Shown: positions 56,781 through 64,000 of the stretch, one piece after another
How the letters are laid out: each line of letters starts with the position of its first letter
How positions within the stretch are numbered: position 1 is the stretch's first letter
Source of the DNA: Pseudomonas putida
Lineage (GTDB): Bacteria; Pseudomonadota; Gammaproteobacteria; Pseudomonadales; Pseudomonadaceae
NCBI RefSeq assembly: GCF_002906855.1
Contig: NZ_MINI01000048.1
Coordinates: 186,001-250,000, forward strand
Direction of reading: 5' to 3'
DNA length: 64,000 nucleotides
Made by a program: the position numbers and the translations under genes
Notes under the pieces: model-generated
What the model saw: the letters and a program-made list of their open reading frames with translations, nothing else
Databases searched by the model: none
What the model was told of the DNA's origin: nothing

Positions 56781-57455
56781 TCAGCGCGCCTTGGGTGTAG
56801 CCACATTATCGCGCAAGTAAACCGGTTGCGCCTGTTCGGCGACGATTGCCTCGCCACGGGCCCAGGCGAAATTGGCCAGGCTGAGAATGTCCAGCGCATT
56901 GGGCAGTGCCGCGGGGTTGCTGGCACTGGTCTGTACAGCCAGGCGCTCGGCATAGCCCCAGCCGGTACCGGCACCGAACCAGTCACCACTGCAGCCTTCA
57001 GGCAGGGCTACGCGCTCAGGCGGCAGCACGGCTTCCAGGCCCTGCAGGCGCATTTCACCGGCTTCGGCCTTGTAGCAACCCCAGTACACCTCATCCATGC
57101 GCGCATCGATGGCTGCGGCCACCTGCTCCACGCCGTGCTCGCGCAAAGCGCCCTGGGCCAGCGCGGCCAGGTTGGACACCGGCAGTACCGGGCGCTCCAG
57201 CGCAAAAGCCAGGCCCTGCACCACACCGATGGCGATGCGCACCCCGGTGAACGCGCCCGGGCCACGGCCGAAGGCAATGGCATCCAGTGCATTCAGCGCC
57301 ACGCCGGAGTCCGCCAGCAGCTGCTTGATCATCGGCAGCAGCTTCTGCGCATGCATGCGCGGGATCACCTCGTAATGGCTGGTTACCTTGCCGTCATGCA
57401 GCAGCGCAACGGAACAGGCTTCGGTGGCGGTATCCAGGGCCAGCAGGGTGGTCAT
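56781..57455 (-). CDS. tsaB: tRNA t6A synthesis protein TsaB
   Basis: 224 aa from the ATG at 57455. ASKHA fold start MTTLLALDTATEACSVALLH, then GRGPGAFTGVRIAIGVVQGL and AAIDARMDEVYWG. Scaffold partner of TsaD and TsaE in threonylcarbamoyladenosine synthesis. Downstream of adk on the same strand. The 130 bp to the next gene hold nothing I can identify. Confidence 0.92.
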   Translation of the reverse strand: MTTLLALDTATEACSVALLHDGKVTSHYEVIPRMHAQKLLPMIKQLLADSGVALNALDAIAFGRGPGAFTGVRIAIGVVQGLAFALERPVLPVSNLAALAQGALREHGVEQVAAAIDARMDEVYWGCYKAEAGEMRLQGLEAVLPPERVALPEGCSGDWFGAGTGWGYAERLAVQTSASNPAALPNALDILSLANFAWARGEAIVAEQAQPVYLRDNVATPKAR

Positions 57456-57501
57456 CGAACGGGTATCCAGGTGCGAGGGAAAAAGAGCGGCAGTATAAAC
57501 G

Positions 57502-57527
57502 ACAACGGCCCGCAAGCGGGCCGTTGT
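57502..57527. terminator. Hairpin between adk and tsaB
   Basis: Perfect 12-bp stem ACAACGGCCCGC/GCGGGCCGTTGT with 2-nt loop; weak T content after it. Probable terminator of adk. Confidence 0.65.
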
Positions 57528-57543
57528 GACGCATGGCGTTGGA

Positions 57544-58194
57544 TCAGCTCAGGGCTGCCAGCACCTTGGCGGTGATCGACTCGACCGAGCCGACGCCTTC
57601 GATGTGGCTGTACTTCGGCTTGCCGGCGTTGGCGGCCGACAGCTTCTGGTAGAAGTCCACCAATGGCTTGGTCTGGCTGTGGTAGACCGACAGGCGGTGA
57701 CGCACGGTTTCTTCCTTGTCGTCGTCGCGCTGGATCAGGTCTTCGCCGGTGACGTCGTCCTTGCCTTCCACTTTCGGCGGGTTGTACTGAATGTGGTAGG
57801 TGCGGCCCGAGGCCAGGTGCACGCGGCGGCCTGCCATGCGGCCGACGATTTCTTCGTCGTCGACGGCGATTTCGACCACGGCGTCGATGTCCACGCCAGC
57901 GGCAACCATGGCTTCAGCCTGTGGAATGGTGCGTGGGAAGCCGTCGAACAGGCAGCCATTGGCGCAATCCGGCTGGGCGATGCGCTCCTTGACCAGGCTG
58001 ATGATCAGCTCGTCGGAAACCAGCTGGCCGGCATCCATGACTTTCTTCAGTTCCAGGCCCAGTGGGGTACCGGCCTTGACGGCGGCACGCAGCATGTCAC
58101 CGGTGGAGATCTGTGGAATACCGAACTTCTCGGTGATGAACTTTGCCTGAGTACCTTTACCGGCCCCGGGAGCTCCCAGCAGAATTACGCGCAT
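57544..58194 (-). CDS. adk: Adenylate kinase
   Basis: 216 aa from the ATG at 58194. P-loop GAPGAGKGT (7-15), NMP-binding STGDMLRAAVKAGT, DGFPRTIPQAEAM, LID segment GRRVHLASGRTYHIQYNPP. Long-LID bacterial enzyme, no zinc cysteines. The longer upstream frame is not supported. Confidence 0.97.
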   Translation of the reverse strand: MRVILLGAPGAGKGTQAKFITEKFGIPQISTGDMLRAAVKAGTPLGLELKKVMDAGQLVSDELIISLVKERIAQPDCANGCLFDGFPRTIPQAEAMVAAGVDIDAVVEIAVDDEEIVGRMAGRRVHLASGRTYHIQYNPPKVEGKDDVTGEDLIQRDDDKEETVRHRLSVYHSQTKPLVDFYQKLSAANAGKPKYSHIEGVGSVESITAKVLAALS

Positions 58195-58451
58195 CTCGTG
58201 CTCCTCAAATTTTTTTATGAAATTCAATGGATTCGGCAATCGAGGCCAAGTCCGGAAAATCGGGTATGACCATAAATCGGTCAGAAGGCTGCTCAAGATA
58301 CACAGCGCCCGGCAGCCAGACAAGCGTCCCAAAGTTGCAGCATTGCGTCATTTGTAAGCAAAACCGCAGGTGGTTGCGCCCGGCGCAACCACCCTCCTCG
58401 CCCTGTTCTGGCCGCTTGCCTGCCGACCGTGCAAGGCCGCACCCGCAGGCT

Positions 58452-61079
58452 TCAGCCGGTGTTGCGCAGGCCTGCGGCAATCCCTGCCACGGTCACCAGC
58501 AAGGCCTGCTCCAACGGGCTGTCCAGAGCGGCTTCGCGGCTGCGTGAACGGGCCAGCAACTCGGCCTGCAGGCGGTGTAGCGGGTCCAGGTAGGTGTTGC
58601 GCAGTCTGATGAATTCCAGGGTCTCGGGGCTGTGCGCCAGTAGCACCGGCTGCCCGGTCAGGCCCAGCACCACTTGGCACGACTGCGACAATAGGTCGCG
58701 CAGGTGCACACCTAAAGGAAGCAAGCCCGGTTGCACCAGACGTTGGTCGTAGGCCTCGGCGATTTGCGCATCGGCCTTGGCCAGGACCATTTCCAGCATG
58801 TCGATGCGGGTGCGGAAGAACGGCCATTGCTCGCGCATCTGCCCCAGCAGCTCGCCCTGGCCCCGCGCCAAGGCATTGCTCAGGGCCGTTTCCCACCCCA
58901 GCCAGGCCGGCAGCATCAGGCGTGTCTGGGTCCAGCCGAAGATCCACGGAATTGCTCGCAGGCTTTCGATGCCACCGGCACGACGCTTGGCCGGGCGGCT
59001 GCCCAGCGGCAGGCGGCCCAGTTCCTGCTCGGGCGTGGACTGACGGAAGTATTCGACGAAGTCGGGGTTTTCCCGCACTACGCCGCGATAAGCCTTGAGG
59101 CCATCGGCCGCCAGCTGGTCCATCAGTGAACGCCAGGCGGGCTCTGGAGGTGGTGGCGGCAGCAAAGTCGCCTCAAGCACGGCGGCCAGGTAGAGGTTAA
59201 GGTTCTGCTCGGCGATGCCCGGCAAGCCGAACTTGAAGCGGATCATCTCGCCCTGTTCGGTGGTGCGAAAGCGCCCTGCCACCGAGCCTGGGGGCTGCGA
59301 CAGGATCGCCGCATGGGCCGGGCCGCCGCCCCGGCCGACCGTGCCACCACGGCCATGGAACAGCAGCAGCTCGACCTGATGCTCGCGGCAGATGCGCACC
59401 AGGTTTTCCTGGGCGCGGTACTGGGCCCAGGCGGCCGCCGTGGTGCCCGCGTCCTTGGCCGAATCGGAATAGCCGATCATCACTTCCTGCGGCCCGCGCA
59501 GGCTGGCACGGTAGCCTGGCAGGCCAAGCAGGCGCTCCATCACCGGCCCGGCGTTGTCCAGGTCGGCCAGGGTTTCGAACAGTGGCACCACGCGCATCGG
59601 CCGGGTCAGGCCGGCTTCTTTGAGCAGCAGTTGCACGGCCAGCACATCGGAGGCTGCACCCGCCATCGAGATCACGTAGGAGCCCAGCGAAGCGCCCGGC
59701 GCCGCAGCGATCTCGCGGCAGGTGGCCAGCACTTCTGCGGTCTCTGCCTGGGGTTTGAAGTGCGCCGGCAGCAACGGCCGGCGGTTCTTCAGTTCGGCCT
59801 GGAGGAAGGCGATGCGCTGTTCTTCGTCCCAGTCGGCATAGCTGCCCAGGCCCAGGTAATCGGTAATCTCCGCCAGCGCATCACGATGCCGGGCTGCGTC
59901 CTGGCGCACATCCAGGCGACCTAGGAACAGGCCGAAGGTCACCGCCCGGCGCAGGCTGTCGAGCAATGGGCCATCGGCGATCACGCCCATGCCGCACTCA
60001 TGCAACGACTGATAGCACAGCTCCAGCGGGGCGATCAGGTCGCGGTTGTCCACCAGCACCTCGGCACTGGCCGGCTGGCTGCTGGTCAATGCGACCTGGG
60101 CCCAGGCGCGGGTCGCCCGCAGGCGGTCACGCAGCTGCTTGAGCAATGCCCGATACGGCTCGGCACTGTCGACCACACGCTCGCGCAAGGCATTACTGGC
60201 TTGCTGCATGGACAGCTCGGCCGCCAGCGCATCGACATCGCGCAGGAACAGGTCGGCGGCCATCCAGCGGGCCAGCAGCAGCACCTCACGGGTCACGGCG
60301 GCAGTGACATTGGGGTTGCCGTCGCGGTCACCCCCCATCCACGAGGCGAAGCGAATGGGTGCGGCTTCCAGCGGCAGACGCAGGCCGGTGGCGTCGAACA
60401 ACGCCTTGTCGACCTTGCGCAAGTGGTTGGGAATGGCATGCCACAACGAATGCTCGATCACCGCGAAGCCCCATTTGGCCTCGTCCACCGGGGTGGGCCG
60501 GGTGCGGCGGATTTCTTCGGTGTGCCAGGCCTCGGCGATCAGCCGGCGCAGGCGCTCGCGCACCTGCTCGCGCTCGGCGGAGGTCAGGTCGCGGTGGTCC
60601 TGCGCGGCCAGCTGGCCGGCGATGGCATCGTATTTCTGGATCAACGTGCGCCGTGCCACCTCGGTCGGGTGCGCGGTCAGCACCAGCTGGATATCCAGCT
60701 TGGCCAGTTGCCGGGCGAGAGCGTCATCCTTGTGCCCGGCCTGCTTCAGGCGCGCCAGCAGTTCGGGCAATACCCGCGCCTCGAACGGCTCTGGCTGGCC
60801 GGCATCACGACGGCGGATCAGCTGATACTGCTCGGCCATGTTGGCCAGGTTGAGGAACTGGTTGAAGGCCCGCGCCACCGGCAACAGGTCTGCTTCGGCG
60901 AGGTCCGCCAAGGTCGAGCTCAACTGCTCGCCAGCACCGCGGCGGTCGGCCTTGGCGCTGTGGCGGATGTCCTCGATTTTCTGCAGGAACGCATCACCGT
61001 GCTGCTGGCGAATGGTTTCGCCGAGCAACTCCCCCAACACATGGACATCTTCACGCAGGCGCACATCGATATCAGTCAT
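58452..61079 (-). CDS. ppc: Phosphoenolpyruvate carboxylase
   Basis: 875 aa. Catalytic His block TAHPTEVARRT near 136, VIEHSLWHAIPNH, MGGDRDGNPNVTA, and FHGRGGTVGRGGGPAHAAIL near 590. Converts PEP and bicarbonate to oxaloacetate. C-terminus ends in AAGLRNTG as expected. The 257 bp to adk hold no other gene. Divergent from the gene at 61247. Confidence 0.97.
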   Translation of the reverse strand: MTDIDVRLREDVHVLGELLGETIRQQHGDAFLQKIEDIRHSAKADRRGAGEQLSSTLADLAEADLLPVARAFNQFLNLANMAEQYQLIRRRDAGQPEPFEARVLPELLARLKQAGHKDDALARQLAKLDIQLVLTAHPTEVARRTLIQKYDAIAGQLAAQDHRDLTSAEREQVRERLRRLIAEAWHTEEIRRTRPTPVDEAKWGFAVIEHSLWHAIPNHLRKVDKALFDATGLRLPLEAAPIRFASWMGGDRDGNPNVTAAVTREVLLLARWMAADLFLRDVDALAAELSMQQASNALRERVVDSAEPYRALLKQLRDRLRATRAWAQVALTSSQPASAEVLVDNRDLIAPLELCYQSLHECGMGVIADGPLLDSLRRAVTFGLFLGRLDVRQDAARHRDALAEITDYLGLGSYADWDEEQRIAFLQAELKNRRPLLPAHFKPQAETAEVLATCREIAAAPGASLGSYVISMAGAASDVLAVQLLLKEAGLTRPMRVVPLFETLADLDNAGPVMERLLGLPGYRASLRGPQEVMIGYSDSAKDAGTTAAAWAQYRAQENLVRICREHQVELLLFHGRGGTVGRGGGPAHAAILSQPPGSVAGRFRTTEQGEMIRFKFGLPGIAEQNLNLYLAAVLEATLLPPPPPEPAWRSLMDQLAADGLKAYRGVVRENPDFVEYFRQSTPEQELGRLPLGSRPAKRRAGGIESLRAIPWIFGWTQTRLMLPAWLGWETALSNALARGQGELLGQMREQWPFFRTRIDMLEMVLAKADAQIAEAYDQRLVQPGLLPLGVHLRDLLSQSCQVVLGLTGQPVLLAHSPETLEFIRLRNTYLDPLHRLQAELLARSRSREAALDSPLEQALLVTVAGIAAGLRNTG

Positions 61080-61246
61080 TGGCCCTCTCTTCGGCGCGGC
61101 TCGCCGCGCTCCTCAGGAAACAGCACTGGCCCAAGAGTGCCCACTGCCGGGGCGCAAAGGCAAGCCGCGATCGCGCAAAGCAAACTAAAGTTAAGCCAGC
61201 GCAGTCTGATGCACTGCAGCCTTTACTGGCGTTCACAGAGGTCATC

Positions 61247-61591
61247 ATGAAAATCCGCGAACTCGCCCAGCACTGGGAACAGAATGCCGCCGGCACCCTG
61301 AGCCCCACCGGCCACGCCTTGCACCTGGACCTCGAGTCCGAGGCACGCCTGGCTGCCCTGATCGACATGTACCCCAAGCGCACCGCCGAGGAACTGCTCG
61401 GCGAACTGGTCGCCGCCGCGCTGGAGGAGCTGGAAGCCAGCTTCCCCTACGTGCAGGGCCGCAAGGTCATCGCCACTGACGAGGAGGGTGACCCGCTGTT
61501 CGAAGACATCGGCCCGACCCCGCGTTTTCTTGCCTTGTCACGGCGCCATCTGCACGACCTCAGCAACACCGGCGACGACAGCGGCAATTGA
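61247..61591 (+). CDS. Small acidic conserved protein (annotated elsewhere as pilin assembly/pili tip component)
   Basis: 114 aa from the ATG at 61247 (MKIRELAQHWEQNAAGTLSP). Contains LHLDLESEARLAALIDMYPK and TAEELLGELVAAALEELEAS, an RHH-like arrangement, then an acidic tail. Family name is recalled from Pseudomonas annotations; no pilus motif is visible. Followed by a CCGGGCCTG/CAGGCCCGG hairpin (61607-61631). Confidence 0.7.
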   Translation: MKIRELAQHWEQNAAGTLSPTGHALHLDLESEARLAALIDMYPKRTAEELLGELVAAALEELEASFPYVQGRKVIATDEEGDPLFEDIGPTPRFLALSRRHLHDLSNTGDDSGN

Positions 61592-61864
61592 GCTTGAAAC
61601 ACGATATTCCGGGCCTGCAACAGGCCCGGAACCACTCCAGGCATCGAAAGTTCCGAGCAAATCTCGCTGACCGATCAGTCAGAAATAAATAGCCGTAATG
61701 AGCATTTTTTTCGGAACCATTCAAAAAACGGTCAAGTCCCAGCCAATAGCCATCACGCTAAAACCCTGCACTCCCGCCATGTGCATCGTTGAGCGCAAGC
61801 GCAGGCAATGTCAGGGATTGAGCGATGGACTGCTACGGACATCGTCGTAATCAGGAGTGATCCA

Positions 61865-62278
61865 ATGGAACTGACCACCATCAACACCCGCACCCCGAAA
61901 CCCACATCCAGCCACGTGCGCGGGTTGAAGCTGGCCGCGCTGGCCCTTGGCAGTAGCCTGGTCCTTGCTGGCTGTGCTGGCAACCCGCCTACCGAGCAGT
62001 ACGCCGTCACCCAGTCCGCTGTGAATTCCGCCGTCAGTGCCGGTGGTACCGAGTTCGCTGCCGTGGAAATGAAAGCGGCCCAGGACAAGTTCAAGCAGGC
62101 CGAAATCGCCATGCACGACAAAAAGTATGACGAGGCCAAGCGCCTGGCCGAGCAAGCCGAATGGGACGCGCGCGTTGCCGAGCGCAAAGCCCAGGCAGCC
62201 AAGGCCCAGAAGGCCGTGCAGGATGCCCGCCAGGGCGTTCAGGACGTGCGTCAGGAAGGCCTGCGCAGCGCTGAATGA
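61865..62278 (+). CDS. DUF4398 lipoprotein
   Basis: 137 aa. Long N-region then lipobox LVLAGC (Cys38 region). Mature part is a single helical coiled domain (AAVEMKAAQDKFKQAEIAMH, AKRLAEQAEWDARVAERKAQ) of the DUF4398 kind. Directly precedes the OmpA-type lipoprotein, a common pairing; the two likely act together at the outer membrane. Confidence 0.88.
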   Translation: MELTTINTRTPKPTSSHVRGLKLAALALGSSLVLAGCAGNPPTEQYAVTQSAVNSAVSAGGTEFAAVEMKAAQDKFKQAEIAMHDKKYDEAKRLAEQAEWDARVAERKAQAAKAQKAVQDARQGVQDVRQEGLRSAE

Positions 62279-62328
62279 GCGCCGCCATGCCAACCCGAGC
62301 CTTCGCAACTGATCAAAGGATGAACACT

Positions 62329-63120
62329 ATGCGCAACTACGTCATGATTCCCGCCCTGCTGGCCCTGAGCATCAGCCTCGCTGCCTGCTCCCACGACCCG
62401 AACCCCAACCTGGAGTCGGCCCGCACCAACTTCTCGGCGCTGCAGAGCGACCCACAGTCGAGCAAGGTCGCCGCGCTCGAGACCAAGGATGCCCAGGACT
62501 GGCTGAACAAGGCCGACAAGGCCTTCATGGACCGTGAAAACACCGAGAAGGTCGACCAACTCGCCTACCTGACCAACCAGCGTGTCGAAGTGGCCAAGGA
62601 AACCATCGCCCTGCGTACCGCCGAGAACGAGCTGAAGAACGCCTCGGCCCAGCGCGCCCAGGCCAAGCTCGATGCCCGCGACGCGCAGATCGCCAAGCTG
62701 CAGGAAAGCCTCAACGCCAAGCAGACCGACCGCGGTACCTTGGTGACCTTCGGTGACGTGCTGTTCGACTTCAACAAGGCCACGCTCAAGAGCAACGCCT
62801 ACCCGAACATCACCAAGCTGGCCCAGTTCCTTCAGGAGAACCCGGAGCGCAAGGTGATCGTCGAGGGTTACACCGACAGCGTCGGCTCGGCCAACTACAA
62901 CCAGACCCTGTCCGAACGCCGCGCTGCCAGCGTGCGCATGGCGCTGGTGCGCGCAGGCGTCGACCCGGCACGCATCGTCGCCCAGGGATATGGCAAGGAA
63001 TACCCGGTGGCGGATAACGGCAGCAACTCGGGCCGTGCGCAGAACCGTCGGGTGGAGGTAACCATCTCCAACGACAACCAACCGGTGTCACCTCGTTCGG
63101 TGAGCCAGATTCAGCAATAA
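62329..63120 (+). CDS. OmpA-family lipoprotein
   Basis: 263 aa from the ATG at 62329 (AGGA 8 nt upstream). Lipobox SLAACS near residue 18, helical DUF4398-like segment (about 25-125), then an OmpA peptidoglycan-binding domain (FGDVLFDFNKATLKSNAYPN, VEGYTDSVGSANYNQTLSER, GRAQNRRVEVTI). Anchors the outer membrane to peptidoglycan. Strong terminator follows. Confidence 0.92.
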   Translation: MRNYVMIPALLALSISLAACSHDPNPNLESARTNFSALQSDPQSSKVAALETKDAQDWLNKADKAFMDRENTEKVDQLAYLTNQRVEVAKETIALRTAENELKNASAQRAQAKLDARDAQIAKLQESLNAKQTDRGTLVTFGDVLFDFNKATLKSNAYPNITKLAQFLQENPERKVIVEGYTDSVGSANYNQTLSERRAASVRMALVRAGVDPARIVAQGYGKEYPVADNGSNSGRAQNRRVEVTISNDNQPVSPRSVSQIQQ

Positions 63121-63138
63121 GGCTGCCGAAAAAACTGG

Positions 63139-63164
63139 AACCCCGCCTTGATGGCGGGGTTTTT
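63139..63164 (+). terminator. Intrinsic terminator after the OmpA-type gene
   Basis: AACCCCGCC, 5-nt loop, GGCGGGGTT, then TTTTC. Confidence 0.85.
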
Positions 63165-63260
63165 CATGCATGCACGCTGGCAACTAAAAGCTAAGACCGT
63201 GAATTCGATGTAAGGGCAAGTAAAGAGTTCGGAAAGCGGGATGGCACAGGCTTCGCCCGT

Positions 63261-63287
63261 GTTCGCGGGCAAGCCCGCTCCCACAGG
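63261..63287. repeat. REP element (single)
   Basis: GTTCGCGGGCAAGCCCGCTC followed by CCACAGG; variant of the P. putida REP unit. The rest of 63165-63343 shows no gene. Confidence 0.75.
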
Positions 63288-63343
63288 AATGGCGGCAGCT
63301 TTTAACATTTGGGCAAGACAGTTGCTCCCGCCTGACCTGAGAT

Positions 63344-63670
63344 TCACTGCATCTGCTGCGGCGTCTCCTGGCCCATGCAGCGCACTGCACGCTTGCGACT
63401 GTCCACCAGCACGCCAGTCAGGCCTTTCTGCTCGGTATCGAACAGCACCAGCACACCATCCACGCACTGGGCCACCTGCGGCGCCGGGTCGAGGGAGACC
63501 TTGTAGTCCTCGCCAGGAATCGTCTTGAGCATGGTGAAGTCCTGCAGCAGCAGCGCATCCTCGGGTTTGGCGAAATGCAGGTAGCCGTAGTACCAGAGGG
63601 CTCCCACCGTCACGATGATGCTGCCGACACCGGTCAGGATCAGCGGGATGGCGTTGCGTTCTTCACTCAT
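63344..63670 (-). CDS. Conserved membrane-anchored hypothetical protein
   Basis: 108 aa with one N-terminal membrane helix (AIPLILTGVGSIIVTVGALW) and a small soluble domain with two cysteines (AQCVDG, VRCMGQ). ATG overlaps the stop of the upstream hydrolase gene. Function unknown. Confidence 0.75.
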   Translation of the reverse strand: MSEERNAIPLILTGVGSIIVTVGALWYYGYLHFAKPEDALLLQDFTMLKTIPGEDYKVSLDPAPQVAQCVDGVLVLFDTEQKGLTGVLVDSRKRAVRCMGQETPQQMQ

Positions 63671-64000
63671 TGCTTGTTCTTCTCTTCAGGGTAGTTGGGC
63701 ACTTCGGCAAGCCGCCGCAGGCCGTTGAAGTGGCTGGGGTCATCGAGGAAGCGCAGCATCACCTGGCGCCACACCGGGTCGGCGAAGGTCTGCACGTGCC
63801 CCCCACGGGTCAGCTGCAGCACCCGCGGGGGCGGTGCGTGCTGGTACAGGCGGATGCCGTTGTCCATCGGCACCAGGTTGTCGTCGATGCTGTGGAAGAA
63901 CAGCTTCGGCGGGCTGCTCAGCTGCTCGATCGAATGGATCGCGCTGTCGCCGTCCGGCACCAGCCAGGACAGCGGCACCTGCAGCGGCCAGGTCATCCAC
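63667..64000 (-). CDS. Alpha/beta hydrolase (5' end cut by window edge)
   Basis: About 110 residues of the C-terminal part are visible and the frame continues past base 64000. KLFFHSIDDNLVPMDNGIRL carries the catalytic Asp region and LTRGGHVQTFADP the catalytic His of alpha/beta hydrolases. The nucleophile Ser lies outside the window. An internal Met near the edge should not be taken as the start. Confidence 0.75.
   Translation of the reverse strand, partial: WMTWPLQVPLSWLVPDGDSAIHSIEQLSSPPKLFFHSIDDNLVPMDNGIRLYQHAPPPRVLQLTRGGHVQTFADPVWRQVMLRFLDDPSHFNGLRRLAEVPNYPEEKNKQ

Overview
The window reads as a fluorescent-pseudomonad chromosome of the Pseudomonas putida type: high GC, P. putida-style REP palindromes (TTCGCGGGGCAAGCCCGCTCCTAC-like), and the gene neighbourhood yffB-dapD-csdA-csdE / tcdA / ndvB / dapE-rlmA / csp / plsB. 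From memory only (not checked), strain KT2440 carries a prophage at this same chromosomal position, next to dapD.

Bases 1 to about 33,813 are the larger part of a lambda-like siphovirus prophage. Its left end, with the tail genes and probably the endolysin, lies outside the window. Reading right to left on the minus strand is the late/structural block: small and large terminase (8136-6390), portal, minor head protein, scaffold, major capsid protein, connector and tail-completion genes, and a tail terminator that runs off the edge. Upstream of it are two small membrane proteins (holin candidates), a stretch with three intrinsic terminators and two small hydrophilic proteins, a putative late regulator, ninG, ninB, P-like and O-like replication genes (with an iteron array inside the O-like gene), a Rha/KilAC antirepressor, four small ribbon-helix-helix-like genes and cro. 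The switch is at 17.38-17.47 kb (cro/cI operators) and again at 19.63-19.75 kb (a second operator cluster with a strong rightward promoter). Between them lie cI, two exported small proteins and a LexA-box DUF1654 gene. From 19.75 to 33.8 kb a rightward operon, with a boxA just after its promoter, carries an AAA/Sak4-like ATPase, ssb, many small phage genes, a Xis-like gene and a lambda-type integrase.

Bases 33,814-64,000 are core chromosome: lysine/peptidoglycan genes (dapD, dapE), cysteine desulfurase pair csdA-csdE with tcdA, glucan synthase ndvB, rRNA methyltransferases rlmA and rsmJ, cold-shock protein, plsB, a TetR-controlled RND efflux pair, an extensin-like protein, a PEP-mutase-family enzyme, a DUF72 protein, tsaB, adk, ppc, and a DUF4398-OmpA lipoprotein pair.

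The most unusual signals are in the prophage: (i) a four-copy family of about 39-bp palindromes (GCGCrCCAC-21 nt-GTGGCGCGG), two abutting stop codons and two lying in frame inside coding genes; (ii) a TTTAGC-N5-GCTAAA operator family at both control regions, one copy sharing a promoter with a perfect LexA box; (iii) five TCGG iterons at exact 16-bp spacing in the O-like gene; (iv) a run of small ribbon-helix-helix-like genes plus a tandem-duplicated one; (v) a single-base frameshift at a C5 run that a -1 slip would repair; and (vi) a minus-strand gene bounded by exact 20-bp direct repeats.
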